This document shows, one piece after another, positions 35,456-44,553 of a DNA stretch of 64,000 bases. A program made the position numbers and the translations under genes. The notes under the pieces were generated by a model. That model saw only the letters and a program-made list of their open reading frames with translations. It had not been told where the DNA came from and ran no database searches. The number at the start of each line of letters is the position of its first letter. Within the stretch, counting starts at the first letter, position 1. This stretch comes from Bacillota bacterium (GTDB taxonomy: Bacteria; Bacillota; Clostridia; Lachnospirales; Lachnospiraceae): positions 80,219 through 144,218 of the forward strand of contig JAEZKA010000025.1 of the NCBI GenBank assembly GCA_023436225.1, written 5' to 3'.

Positions 35456-36118
35456 CTAAATATGCATTTTCTTTCTTAATTCTGCCTTCATATTATCTCC
35501 CTGAAAAAGTATTAATGCCGACAGGCTGATTGCACTTGTCGCCACGCAGATTATCGAGGGAAAAGCCACACTCAGTATACCAGTCAGTATAAAAATAATC
35601 GGTATAAAACCAAAAATAATATCAATGAAGAGGTATACTATCAGATCACGGACTCCAATCTTTAAGATCTTTGCTGCAATGGCCATAACAACCATAGCAC
35701 CAAAACAAATGATAGGAATTACAAAATTAATGGACCATCCAAGCCATCCCATGGACCAATCCCATAGGACCGATAATATACTGATTAACACTACCTGCCA
35801 GACAATTGTCTTGGGAATGTTATTCTTCTTGCGGATGATAATAAACAAACTGATCCACATACAGGCAATTCCTGCAGCAACGATCAAAGACCATCTGGAA
35901 TCCTTTGTAAAGATCAGATTGATTGCAAAGCTGATTATGATGGCAGCAATGGATACTAATATGATTACTCGGATAAAGATGTTAAACTCTTGAAAAATAG
36001 TCGGTAAATTTGGAAATACTTCTTCACTTTTTTCTTTATTATCAAGGATACCGCCACAAAGAGGGCACACCTCATAATTCCCCTTCAGAGATACCTTACA
36101 ATTATCACATCTTTGCAT
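35456..36118 (-). CDS. Zinc-ribbon membrane protein (DUF6320-like)
   Basis: The 220-residue protein has an N-terminal zinc ribbon (C4, C7, C18, C21: CDNC...CPLC) and six predicted membrane helices from about residue 48 on. This matches my memory of DUF6320 proteins, which are found next to acyltransferase and esterase genes. It starts 11 bp after the acyltransferase gene, so they share an operon. The role could be a membrane partner of the two enzymes; this is inference. Confidence 0.75.
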   Translation of the reverse strand: MQRCDNCKVSLKGNYEVCPLCGGILDNKEKSEEVFPNLPTIFQEFNIFIRVIILVSIAAIIISFAINLIFTKDSRWSLIVAAGIACMWISLFIIIRKKNNIPKTIVWQVVLISILSVLWDWSMGWLGWSINFVIPIICFGAMVVMAIAAKILKIGVRDLIVYLFIDIIFGFIPIIFILTGILSVAFPSIICVATSAISLSALILFQGDNMKAELRKKMHI

Positions 36119-36129
36119 TCGCCCACCTC

Positions 36130-37398
36130 CTATATATCCTTATAGTTGGAGGCAATAGTTACACCAATGCCTTCCTGGGTTAATGTACGAAAGAAATTCT
36201 TCTGAATATCCATCCCTATAAAAGGAGAAGTAAAGCTGATTACCAGCTCATCTCCAAAGGAACACATGGCGATCTGAGGTCGTTTGGCACTGGTAAAGCA
36301 ATCAAACAAATGAATGTAAGGTACCAGCTCCTTCGCAACATTAATCTTACCAATATTGGATAAGGTAGCCGTAATGCCACGGTCACTTAATCGAGTTGCG
36401 AAGCGGAGAATAGAATCCTTTAGCACTAACGGAATCACCCGCATGAATACATTATGCTCCAGGGCGGATAACCGATTAATATGCTCTCGCAGTCTCTCCT
36501 CTGTAAGCTCCCTTGTAAAGGCTTCCTTCACCTCCAGAATAATATCCTCCAGCTTGTCCGAATTCTTGGCAAAATCATAGCTGACACCAACCGTTGTAAA
36601 GAAGTTTCTTGCCGTTACCGAAGGAAAATAGGTTCTTAGATTCACTGGTACTGTTAACCTTACCGGATACCTTCTGCTTCTGGTCGGCATGTCCATATAG
36701 ATTGCCTTCATATAAAGTGCGGTCAGATACATGGTCATAGTCGTGTCATACCGATGTGCCAGCTGGAGAACCTCCTTAACTGACATAACCCCCTCCACGA
36801 TCCTAAGTCGATTATCAATGGCTCTTCTTCCGGTAATATGATATGCACGATTCAGTTTTATTTTATCCAGCGTCTTATCGCCACTATAATGCTTTAAAAA
36901 GCTATCATCCATCTTCTGCGTAAAGGATGCATCGTAAGGTAGTTTAGGTAAGCCCTCTTTAAAATCATCTTCGTGCTTTATCGTAAGATAATAATAAACA
37001 ATTGTATTTAAGAAGCCTAAAGCTCCTGTTCCATCCGTCAGGGCATGATACATCTCAAGATTAATTCTACGATTGAAATAAGATACCTCAAACAGTAAAT
37101 TCCTGCGGTTCTGCTTATACAGCATACTGCAGGGTAACTTTCGTTCCTCGACCACCTCAGGTCTTGCATCCGTACTGTCAAAATAATACCAAAACATTCC
37201 CCTTCGTAAAACCGACTGATATAACGGAAATAAGGGTAATGCCTTATCTAACGCTTTTTGTAATATTTCTTTATCAATTTCCTCATGTAATTCACAAACA
37301 AATCGGAAAACCTTCGTATCCTTCTCATTTGTGTTAGGAGGAAATATCTTTGCTGCATTATCTAACTTCAACCATTCCAGCTGTTTCCTTCTTGTCAT
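36130..37398 (-). CDS. Condensation-fold acyltransferase (alcohol acetyltransferase-like)
   Basis: The 422-residue protein shows the BAHD/condensation-type active-site motif as MYHALTDGTGALGF, with His118 and Asp122. It has the N-terminal pattern of this group (FRFVCELHEEIDKEILQKALDKAL) and a C-terminal FGDELVISFTSPF strand. Such enzymes transfer an acyl group from CoA or a carrier to an alcohol or amine. The frame is open to 37428, but GGAGG lies before ATG 37398, at a longish 12-nt spacing. It is co-transcribed with the zinc-ribbon gene downstream. A 257-bp gap to the esterase gene leaves room for its own promoter. Confidence 0.8.
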   Translation of the reverse strand: MTRRKQLEWLKLDNAAKIFPPNTNEKDTKVFRFVCELHEEIDKEILQKALDKALPLFPLYQSVLRRGMFWYYFDSTDARPEVVEERKLPCSMLYKQNRRNLLFEVSYFNRRINLEMYHALTDGTGALGFLNTIVYYYLTIKHEDDFKEGLPKLPYDASFTQKMDDSFLKHYSGDKTLDKIKLNRAYHITGRRAIDNRLRIVEGVMSVKEVLQLAHRYDTTMTMYLTALYMKAIYMDMPTRSRRYPVRLTVPVNLRTYFPSVTARNFFTTVGVSYDFAKNSDKLEDIILEVKEAFTRELTEERLREHINRLSALEHNVFMRVIPLVLKDSILRFATRLSDRGITATLSNIGKINVAKELVPYIHLFDCFTSAKRPQIAMCSFGDELVISFTSPFIGMDIQKNFFRTLTQEGIGVTIASNYKDI

Positions 37399-37655
37399 AG
37401 AATCATGCTTCCTCCTTTCCTGTATCATTACCGATTATAATAAAACCCATATTATAATATGATCGGAGTATCAACAGCGGTACAAATAACTAATATACAT
37501 CAATTCCGTACAAGTAAAACAGTATACTGCTTCATCCTGTATGCACAATTTAATATAAGCTTTTATATTCCAATCATAGTATTCTATAGAAAATAATGGT
37601 TTCCTCTATTATTAACGAATTTTCTTTACATTATCTTCAAGATATTGCTTTCGGT

Positions 37656-38579
37656 TTAATTATTATTCAAAAACTGATTGATTAGCTCATAGCTGCGCTT
37701 CACATGAACAAAATGCTTCGGCAAGGACAGGAAGCCATGCAATGCATCCTTCATTCGATATACCTCCACCTGATTGCCAAATTCATATAGCTTCTTGCCA
37801 TAAGCCTCAGCCTCATCTCGCAAGGGATCATACTCCGCTGTAATGATCAGTGTCCTTGGCTGATTGGACAAGTCCTCTGCCAGAATTGGTGCAAGATAAG
37901 GATTCTTAAGATCCTCTTCACAGCTTATATATAAATCAATAAAGTCACAAATTCGTTTTGTAGTTAGTAGAAAATCTGTTCCGTTTTCTATCAAGGAGGG
38001 ATAGGGAGATGTCTCACTGTGATTACTATCCGCAGAGGGATAAAGTAAAACCTGTCTAGCAGGAAGAAAGGTTCCCCGGTCTCTTGCCATCAAAGAGACA
38101 ACAGCTGCCAGATTCCCCCCGGCACTGTCTCCAATCAGGGTGATATCCTCTGTCTTTACATCAAACAGCCGGGCATACTCATAAAGCTCTTTGGTAACAG
38201 CATAACAATCCTCAGGTGCTGTTGGAAACTTGAACTCCGGTGCCAGTCGATAATCCACCGAGATCACGATATGACCAGTCTGCTTCGCCATATTAGCACA
38301 GACATTGGTATAGGTATCGATATTACCTACTACCCATCCGCCTCCATGGAAGAAAATCAGCAGCTTCTTCATGGCAAATTGCTCCGATGGCAGAAAGATA
38401 CGAACTGGTATATCGTAATCACCGATCGATACCTTGTGATCCCACATCTCATATAAGGGCTTTATCACCGGATGAGCTGCTGTCTTTAGCTGCCTCTGTA
38501 GCTTATAGGTCTTCTTCAGATCCAGATCGGGATAAGACAAGGCACGTAGTGCCATTCTCATCGCTTTATTAATTGCCAT
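37656..38579 (-). CDS. Alpha/beta hydrolase, hormone-sensitive-lipase family esterase
   Basis: The 307-residue protein has the HSL-family oxyanion motif HGGGW (78-82), the VDYRLAPEFKFP segment, the nucleophile elbow GDSAGG with Ser152, and later PLRDEAEAYG (Asp) and LHGFLSL (His). It would hydrolyse short acyl esters in the cytoplasm. GGAGG lies before the ATG. It is the first of three co-oriented genes (esterase, acyltransferase, zinc-ribbon membrane protein) that appear to form a small acyl-ester module. Confidence 0.93.
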   Translation of the reverse strand: MAINKAMRMALRALSYPDLDLKKTYKLQRQLKTAAHPVIKPLYEMWDHKVSIGDYDIPVRIFLPSEQFAMKKLLIFFHGGGWVVGNIDTYTNVCANMAKQTGHIVISVDYRLAPEFKFPTAPEDCYAVTKELYEYARLFDVKTEDITLIGDSAGGNLAAVVSLMARDRGTFLPARQVLLYPSADSNHSETSPYPSLIENGTDFLLTTKRICDFIDLYISCEEDLKNPYLAPILAEDLSNQPRTLIITAEYDPLRDEAEAYGKKLYEFGNQVEVYRMKDALHGFLSLPKHFVHVKRSYELINQFLNNN

Positions 38580-38874
38580 TGATGCCTCCGTATCTTAACA
38601 ATTCTCGATAACGGATGAAATAGAGAATTAATTCACCGGTCATGAGTAATAACAGAAGAGTTGCAATTTAATTCTACTCAAGTTACTAATAAATGTCAAA
38701 CAAATCGTTGGCTTTGCACCTACGAAACCTTTCGCTCTAATGCATCTCTCATAAGCTAAACATTCCCATGTGTCGATATTTGTGTTATAATTGTTCTCGA
38801 CTGTATCATCGTTATTAACGATTTTCATTCATTATGACGGGTATTACAATAGCTTATTATGGAGGTTGAAAACA

Positions 38875-39972
38875 ATGTATTACAAACAATATGGTGACAC
38901 GAAAAAGAAGGTTTCTGCCATTGGAATGGGAACCATGCGGTATGATGACGCCGATGTCAATGCAGGTAATTATTCCAAATGCGCAGATGTTGTATTATAT
39001 GCACACGAAAAGGGGATCAATTTCTTTGACTCTGCACCGTTCTATTGCAACGATAAAAGTGAGGAAATTACCGGTTTGGCATTATCCCAGTTACCCAGAG
39101 ACAGCTTCTACATATCTTCTAAGGTCAATTTGGGCTCATACGGAGGTAACTTTTCTCCGGATGCCTTCCGCCAGAGGCTGGAAACCTCGTTAACAAGACT
39201 TAAGGTCGATTATCTGGATTTTTATTATTTATGGTGTTTGTTGGACCTCGAATCCTTCCACAAGCAGTTTGATTTGATGTATAGCTCCTTTGAGAAAGCA
39301 AAAGCAGAAGGTTTGATCAAGAACATCACCTTCTCTTCTCATATGCAGGGTGACCAACTGGAAGAGGTTGTGAATACCAATGCCTTCAAGGGCATGCTGA
39401 TCGGCTATAACGCCTTGAATTACCGTTTCCGTCAAGCCGGTATCAGCGCCGCCAATAAGAATGGAATGGGTATTGTGGTTATGAATCCCTTGGGCGGAGG
39501 CCTAATACCGAACAATCCAAAGGTATTCGAATATCTTACCGAAGGAACTGATCTGAATGTGGCACAGGCAGCATTGCGTTTTGTTGCTTCCCACAAGGAG
39601 ATCTCTGTTGCTTTATGTGGCTGTACCACCAAGCAGCATGTCGATGAGGCGGTAGCTTCCGTCGAGGATCTGATTGAAAGACCTGCAAGCGAGATTTATG
39701 CAGAATACGAGACCAAGGGTATGGCTCTGAATAATCTTTGCACCGGCTGTGGCTATTGTAAGCACTGTCCAGTGGATATCGATATTCCAAAGTTCATGGA
39801 TGCCTATAACGAGAAGCTTCTTGGTAACAGTATCACTAGCCGTCTAAAAGGACATTGGGGTATTTCTAATAAACTTGCTGCAGAATGCATCAAGTGCGGT
39901 CAGTGTGAGACACTATGCACCCAGCATCTTCCAATTATCGAACGTCTCGAGGAAATCGCTGTAATTAACTAA
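38875..39972 (+). CDS. Aldo/keto reductase with C-terminal 2x[4Fe-4S] ferredoxin domain
   Basis: The 365-residue protein has an AKR barrel (VSAIGMGTMRYDDADV; NFFDSAPFYCND with the catalytic Tyr; YISSKVN with the Lys), followed by two cysteine clusters, CTGCGYCKHCP and CIKCGQCETLC, for two [4Fe-4S] centres. This iron-sulfur AKR type is common in clostridia and probably reduces a small carbonyl compound. The ATG at 38875 with GGAGG is chosen over the longer open frame from 38791. A long hairpin terminates it. Confidence 0.93.
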   Translation: MYYKQYGDTKKKVSAIGMGTMRYDDADVNAGNYSKCADVVLYAHEKGINFFDSAPFYCNDKSEEITGLALSQLPRDSFYISSKVNLGSYGGNFSPDAFRQRLETSLTRLKVDYLDFYYLWCLLDLESFHKQFDLMYSSFEKAKAEGLIKNITFSSHMQGDQLEEVVNTNAFKGMLIGYNALNYRFRQAGISAANKNGMGIVVMNPLGGGLIPNNPKVFEYLTEGTDLNVAQAALRFVASHKEISVALCGCTTKQHVDEAVASVEDLIERPASEIYAEYETKGMALNNLCTGCGYCKHCPVDIDIPKFMDAYNEKLLGNSITSRLKGHWGISNKLAAECIKCGQCETLCTQHLPIIERLEEIAVIN

Positions 39973-40010
39973 ATGAGTCGATAATCAACTTAACGATCAA
40001 AAATACGTAA

Positions 40011-40052
40011 GGCACGTCGCATCTAACTTGAAAGTTATAATGCCACGTGCCC
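40011..40052 (+). terminator. Terminator after the aldo/keto reductase gene
   Basis: GGCACGT/ACGTGCC outer stem with GCAT/ATGC and AACTT/AGTT inner pairs, followed by CTTT. The short T-tract makes it moderately convincing. Confidence 0.55.
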
Positions 40053-40078
40053 TTTGTGTATCAAGCCGGGAGAGGAAA

Positions 40079-40139
40079 AGCCAACTTCTTCAAGTTGGCT
40101 TTGGGGAGGAGGAGATTTATGAAAAAAACTCTATGTTAA
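40079..40139 (+). other. Perfect hairpin and six-codon ORF with strong ribosome site
   Basis: AGCCAACTT/AAGTTGGCT (40079-40100) is followed by GGGGAGGAGGAG and an ATG at 40119 that opens a six-codon frame (MKKTLC, TAA). The rest of 39973-40444 is AT-rich with a loose stem CCTGATTTT/AAAATCAGG just before the ABC-F promoter. The ORF could be a leader peptide or a relic; no downstream gene is close. Confidence 0.35.
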
Positions 40140-40370
40140 GTAGTAATTGACTTATTTATTGTTCTATTGCTTTTTATTCTTCTTCTATCTTATAACGTAA
40201 TTATAATGTCTATTTATGGAGAAGGTATTAACGTTTCATGAACATTTTAAGAACATTTAGACCTTATAGAAACAGCCTCAGATACTCCTGCCCATACTTC
40301 GATGACCAAACGGGCCCTAAAACGATAACGGAAGTATTCCCCTGATTTTATGAAAACCAACAGTTTTTGC

Positions 40371-40398
40371 TTGCAAAATCAGGAATATACGATACAAT
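40371..40398 (+). promoter_or_regulatory. Promoter of the ABC-F gene
   Basis: TTGCAA (40371-40376), a 16-bp spacer and TACAAT (40393-40398). The leader is about 40 nt. Confidence 0.65.
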
Positions 40399-40444
40399 AG
40401 AAATGGTTATTCTTTATTAATTGGATATTTCCAGGAGGTTATAC

Positions 40445-42088
40445 ATGATACAAGCTAGCAATGTAACTTTACGATTAGGAAAGAGAGCGTTGTTCGAGGA
40501 TGTAAACATCAAGTTTACTGAGGGCAATTGCTACGGTTTAATCGGTGCAAATGGTGCCGGTAAGTCAACCTTTCTCAAGATATTAAATGGGCAGATTGAG
40601 CCCAGCAAGGGTGAGATTATCATCACTCCAGGACAAAGATTATCCTTCTTACAACAGGATCACTTCAAATATGATGCATATCAGGTACTCGATACCGTAA
40701 TAATGGGTAATAAACGCCTCTATGAGATCATGAAGGAAAAGGAAGTCATCTATGCGAAGGAAGATTTCACAGAAGAGGACGGCATACGCGCCAGTGAGCT
40801 CGAAGGCGAATTTGCAGCTATGGACGGCTGGGAAGCGGAATCCAATGCCGCATCCTTATTAAATGGCCTTGGCATTGAAACTGATCTACACTATAAGCTT
40901 ATGAGCGAGTTAAGCGGTGGTGATAAGGTCAAGGTTCTGCTTGCGCAGGCTCTCTTTGGCAATCCTGACATCCTCTTACTCGACGAGCCTACCAACCACT
41001 TAGACCTGGAAGCGATTCGTTGGTTAGAGGAGTTCTTAATTAACTTTGAAAATACCGTCATCGTAGTATCCCATGACCGTTATTTCTTAAATAAGGTCTG
41101 TACCCATATTGCGGATATTGATTATGCCAAGATACAGCTTTATTCCGGTAACTATGACTTCTGGTATGAATCCAGTCAGTTAATGGTTAAGCAGATGAAG
41201 GAAGCGAATAAGAAGAAGGAAGAAAAGATTAAGGAGCTGCAGGAATTCATCCAGCGCTTTAGTGCCAATGCTTCCAAATCCAAGCAAGCTACCTCCAGAA
41301 AGAAAGCACTTGAAAAAATTGAGCTGGATGACATCAGACCCTCCAGTAGAAAATATCCTTACATCGACTTTAGGCCCAGCCGTGAAATCGGTAACGAGGT
41401 TCTCTCCGTTGAGAACCTGTCTAAAACAATAGACGGTGTTAAGGTTCTTGATAAGATATCCTTTATTGTAGGCAAAGAAGATAAGATTGCCTTTGTTGGC
41501 CCAAATACACAGGCTACCACTCTTCTCTTCAAGATTCTCTCCGGCGAGATCGAACCGGATGAAGGAACCTATAAATGGGGTATCACCACCAATGTTTCCT
41601 ACTTCCCGAAGGACAATACAAAGCTGTTCTCTGGTGATGAAACCATCGTTGACTTCTTAATGCCCTTCTCCCCTGAGAAGGATGTAACCTATGTACGTGG
41701 CTTCATGGGCAGAATGCTCTTCGCCGGCGAGGAAGGTTCCAAGAAGGTTAACGTATTATCCGGTGGTGAAAGAGTTCGTGTTCTGTTATCCAAGATGATG
41801 ATTGCAGGCGCCAATGTACTCATATTAGATGAGCCTACTAACCACCTAGATATGGAGTCAATTACCGCTTTAAATAACGGATTAATCAAATTCCCGGGTG
41901 TCGCTTTATTCACTTCACCTGACCATCAGTTCATCCAGACTACCGCAAACCGTATTATGGAGATCTATAATGGTCATTTAATTGATAAGATTACAACCTA
42001 TGACGAATACCTTGATAGCGACGAACAGGCCAGAAAGAGACAGATCAGCCAGTTCGATGCTGAGGAGGAAAGCTCAGAACAAGAATAG
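40445..42088 (+). CDS. ABC-F ATPase (YkpA/YbiT-like) with degenerate second nucleotide site
   Basis: The 547-residue protein has two ABC domains and no membrane segment, joined by the charged linker of ABC-F proteins (EANKKKEEKIKELQEFIQRFS). Domain 1 is canonical: GANGAGKST (Lys40), LSGGDKVKVLLAQ, LLLDEPTNHLD. Domain 2 keeps LSGGERVRVLLS and LILDEPTNHLDMES, but its Walker A reads GPNTQATT (352-359) without the Lys, and the switch His is Pro492 (FTSPDH). ABC-F proteins act on ribosomes, as translation factors or in drug protection. Degeneracy of the second Walker A is, as far as I recall, shared with YkpA-type members. AGGAGG fixes the ATG at 40445. Confidence 0.92.
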   Translation: MIQASNVTLRLGKRALFEDVNIKFTEGNCYGLIGANGAGKSTFLKILNGQIEPSKGEIIITPGQRLSFLQQDHFKYDAYQVLDTVIMGNKRLYEIMKEKEVIYAKEDFTEEDGIRASELEGEFAAMDGWEAESNAASLLNGLGIETDLHYKLMSELSGGDKVKVLLAQALFGNPDILLLDEPTNHLDLEAIRWLEEFLINFENTVIVVSHDRYFLNKVCTHIADIDYAKIQLYSGNYDFWYESSQLMVKQMKEANKKKEEKIKELQEFIQRFSANASKSKQATSRKKALEKIELDDIRPSSRKYPYIDFRPSREIGNEVLSVENLSKTIDGVKVLDKISFIVGKEDKIAFVGPNTQATTLLFKILSGEIEPDEGTYKWGITTNVSYFPKDNTKLFSGDETIVDFLMPFSPEKDVTYVRGFMGRMLFAGEEGSKKVNVLSGGERVRVLLSKMMIAGANVLILDEPTNHLDMESITALNNGLIKFPGVALFTSPDHQFIQTTANRIMEIYNGHLIDKITTYDEYLDSDEQARKRQISQFDAEEESSEQE

Positions 42089-42332
42089 CAGATATCATAC
42101 GGCAAATTTGAGCAATCGCTTGAGTTTGCCGTGTCTGATTCAAGACAACAGAAAGTGCTCAAAGCTGCTTTCTAGCATTTGCGATAAGCTATCCCGTATA
42201 ATTGATAGATGATCCGGTATTATATACTGCATAGTCTGCGGATTGAACCAGGCTGTGCAGTTTTTTTACGCAACAAGAACAAGCGAAGCAGAATACAATA
42301 ATTATGAGAATATAACATTAGGAGAATTTACT

Positions 42333-43145
42333 GTGCCCTTCAAAGACAATATATGTATTGAACTGTCACGCCCGGAGTATGTACCCGTTTTTAAAGACGG
42401 TAGCTTTCAATATGGCGGAAGCCAGATGTGGTTTTCTGATCAGAATCGGTATAGTAAGGATTATATTCTTCATAACTACGGTTGCGGAACCGTTGCAACC
42501 GCTGACCTGTTTCTATATCTGGCATTGCAGAAGAAGTCTTACCGGACTGAAGTCACAGCCACAGCCATAAACATGGAGGATAAAATAAATTTCACAGAAT
42601 ATACTGACTACCTCCGCCTCATTAATACCAAATACACCAAGACACGCCGTCATCTGGCTGTCCTTGGCCCGACTGCTGCTTCTGCAATTAATTCATATTC
42701 TAACTTTTATGGTCTTGGCCTTAAGGCATCCTGGAAGTGGAAGCTAAACTATTATGATATGTATAATCTAATAGAAGAAATGCTCTGGAAGGACATTCCT
42801 GTTATCCTGTCCATCGGCCCAAACACCCCGAATCTTTGGGGGAAGAAGGGTATTCCCTTCTATGAGCTAAAGGAAATTGATTATCAGGAGCCAAAAGAAG
42901 ATACGAAAGAGAAGCCAGAAGGAATATCGAAGCCTTATTACTATAAAGCTGTTCATGAAAACATCTGCGGGCATTATGTTACCGTCACTGCCCTGATTAA
43001 GGATGAGGTAACCGGTCGTATCATGCTTCGCATCTCCTCCTGGGGAAAGAAGTATTATATCAATTATGAGGAATACTGGGATTATATCGAGAATATCAGC
43101 GGTACCTTTACCTCCAGCATGATATACATGAAAGAGAATTACTAA
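42333..43145 (+). CDS. Putative C39-like/papain-fold protein, function unknown
   Basis: The frame is open from 42243 (TTG). A GTG at 42333 has AGGAG at 8-nt spacing and is preferred, giving 270 residues. YGCGTVATADLFLYLA near residue 49 looks like the N-terminal Cys helix of a papain-like fold (Cys51), and GHYVTVTALIKDE followed by LRISSWGKKYYINYEEYWDY resembles the His strand of C39/NlpC-like cysteine peptidases. No signal peptide is visible. It follows the ABC-F gene at 244 bp, with a hairpin ACGGCAAA/TTTGCCGT between. Catalytic activity is not certain. Confidence 0.6.
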   Translation: MPFKDNICIELSRPEYVPVFKDGSFQYGGSQMWFSDQNRYSKDYILHNYGCGTVATADLFLYLALQKKSYRTEVTATAINMEDKINFTEYTDYLRLINTKYTKTRRHLAVLGPTAASAINSYSNFYGLGLKASWKWKLNYYDMYNLIEEMLWKDIPVILSIGPNTPNLWGKKGIPFYELKEIDYQEPKEDTKEKPEGISKPYYYKAVHENICGHYVTVTALIKDEVTGRIMLRISSWGKKYYINYEEYWDYIENISGTFTSSMIYMKENY

Positions 43146-43171
43146 ATAAAATACGATATCATTTATATTAT

Positions 43172-43218
43172 AAACGAAGGAAGATGGATCGTTTGGCTTT
43201 ATCCATCTTCCTTCGTTT
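43172..43218. terminator. Bidirectional terminator (18-bp perfect stem)
   Basis: An 18-bp perfect inverted repeat (43172-43189 and 43201-43218) with an 11-nt loop, A/T-rich on both sides, between convergent genes. Confidence 0.85.
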
Positions 43219-43240
43219 ATATAATATTTTTCTATTCACA

Positions 43241-43867
43241 CTATCGTCTCATAGATAAATCCTTTGTCTTAAGCCCGTTCGCTCTGATATATTTTCTCCA
43301 TCCCTGCTCTGCAGCCAGCTTATAAAGAATACGAGGAATTCCGGCGTTCACATAGATGTTATCAGCACTGCTCTTTCGCCTGATATTTTCGATTAAGACA
43401 TTCAGCGCGAGAGATATATTCTTCTTAGGCCCCTTTCCGTCAGGAACATTCCTAAGACTATGAATCATTACTCCCCCACCGAAGCCGATTCCCTGTCCCC
43501 AAGTGACTCCACTCTTGATGCACCAATTCCTAAGTATCTGTAAGGCATATTGATTCTGATGTCCTTCATAAAAACCAGCATTACAGATGGCATATACCAC
43601 AATATCTGTTTTATGCCCCTTAAGCCGTTCCCTCAGCTCCTCCAGACAATGCAGCAGATGAGAAGGTATCCCATCTAGATATAAGGGAAAGGCAAATACC
43701 AGAACATCATGATTGATCACCTCTTCCGGATTATTTAGCTCCGGTGTCCGAAAGCTGTACTCCGTTACCACATAGTCCTTAAGCTGCTTCTTTAAATCCT
43801 CCAAAAAACATTCGGAGGTACTGTTTTTTGCTTTCGGACTTCCATTGATCAGTGCTATTCTTACCAT
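43241..43867 (-). CDS. NAD(P)H-dependent FMN oxidoreductase (flavodoxin fold)
   Basis: The 208-residue protein opens with IALINGSPKAKNSTSECFLEDL, the FMN phosphate-binding loop of flavodoxin-like reductases, followed by VLVFAFPLYLDGIPSHL (isoalloxazine loop) and a C-terminal NAGFYEGHQNQYAL segment. It probably reduces quinones or other organics with FMN. Its ATG overlaps the end of the upstream gene by 7 bp, so both are translated together. Confidence 0.88.
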   Translation of the reverse strand: MVRIALINGSPKAKNSTSECFLEDLKKQLKDYVVTEYSFRTPELNNPEEVINHDVLVFAFPLYLDGIPSHLLHCLEELRERLKGHKTDIVVYAICNAGFYEGHQNQYALQILRNWCIKSGVTWGQGIGFGGGVMIHSLRNVPDGKGPKKNISLALNVLIENIRRKSSADNIYVNAGIPRILYKLAAEQGWRKYIRANGLKTKDLSMRR

Positions 43868-44355
43868 AGATCCCCCTCCATCAATTCCTTCATCGTTAAG
43901 AAACGGATCTCTTCAAATCGTGCATCCAGATTGACACTGACCGCTTCAACATATCCATTCGCCGTATCCTTCTCATCCTGAGTGATATCCTCACCGTAGA
44001 AAAATACTCTTAAGCGGATTACATTGTCATATCGGCGCTTATGATGCATCTCCTTGTTCCTTATCTTAAAATTCGCATGGAGATAAGATATACTTCGATC
44101 CATTACATTCTTCACATATGGACTGAAGCCTCCGTAATTCATCCTGCTGATTACAATTAGCTCCTTCGTCTTTCCCAACCTTGCACCCATAGACTCATAT
44201 CCGTCCTTAATGACACATTGACCGGGGGTCTTAACCCAACAGCCAAAGCAACCGATGCAGTTATGAATGGAATGATTTTCGCAAATGATAAGGTCATCCT
44301 CGGTCTTAGCTAACACCTTCTCTGCCTGCTCCGGATTCAAATCATGTATGATCAT
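43861..44355 (-). CDS. Flavodoxin-family protein
   Basis: The 164-residue protein carries IHNCIGCFGCWVKTPGQCVIKD, a CxxC-containing loop typical of NADPH-dependent FMN reductase-like proteins, and ISRMNYGGFSPYVKNVMDRSISY for the flavin edge. It lacks the N-terminal phosphate loop of classical flavodoxins, which I believe is normal for this subgroup; the two encoded proteins may therefore form a heteromer. AGGAGG precedes the ATG. It is first in a two-gene operon with the reductase at 43241. Confidence 0.8.
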   Translation of the reverse strand: MIIHDLNPEQAEKVLAKTEDDLIICENHSIHNCIGCFGCWVKTPGQCVIKDGYESMGARLGKTKELIVISRMNYGGFSPYVKNVMDRSISYLHANFKIRNKEMHHKRRYDNVIRLRVFFYGEDITQDEKDTANGYVEAVSVNLDARFEEIRFLTMKELMEGDLW

Positions 44356-44553
44356 TTAGCTCCTCCTAATATCGTTTATCTCTCTTACTACTTAGCTTTG
44401 ATAAGATAGATAACAACATTTCCCATAATTGTTAATTTATATTTTCATATTACATGACCATCTCTCCAGATGCAAGTAAAAAAACATAGTATTACCAGGC
44501 TGGCACTATCCCCTATCAATGATTTGCTAGAAAGAGGCAGATCGTTACTCACT

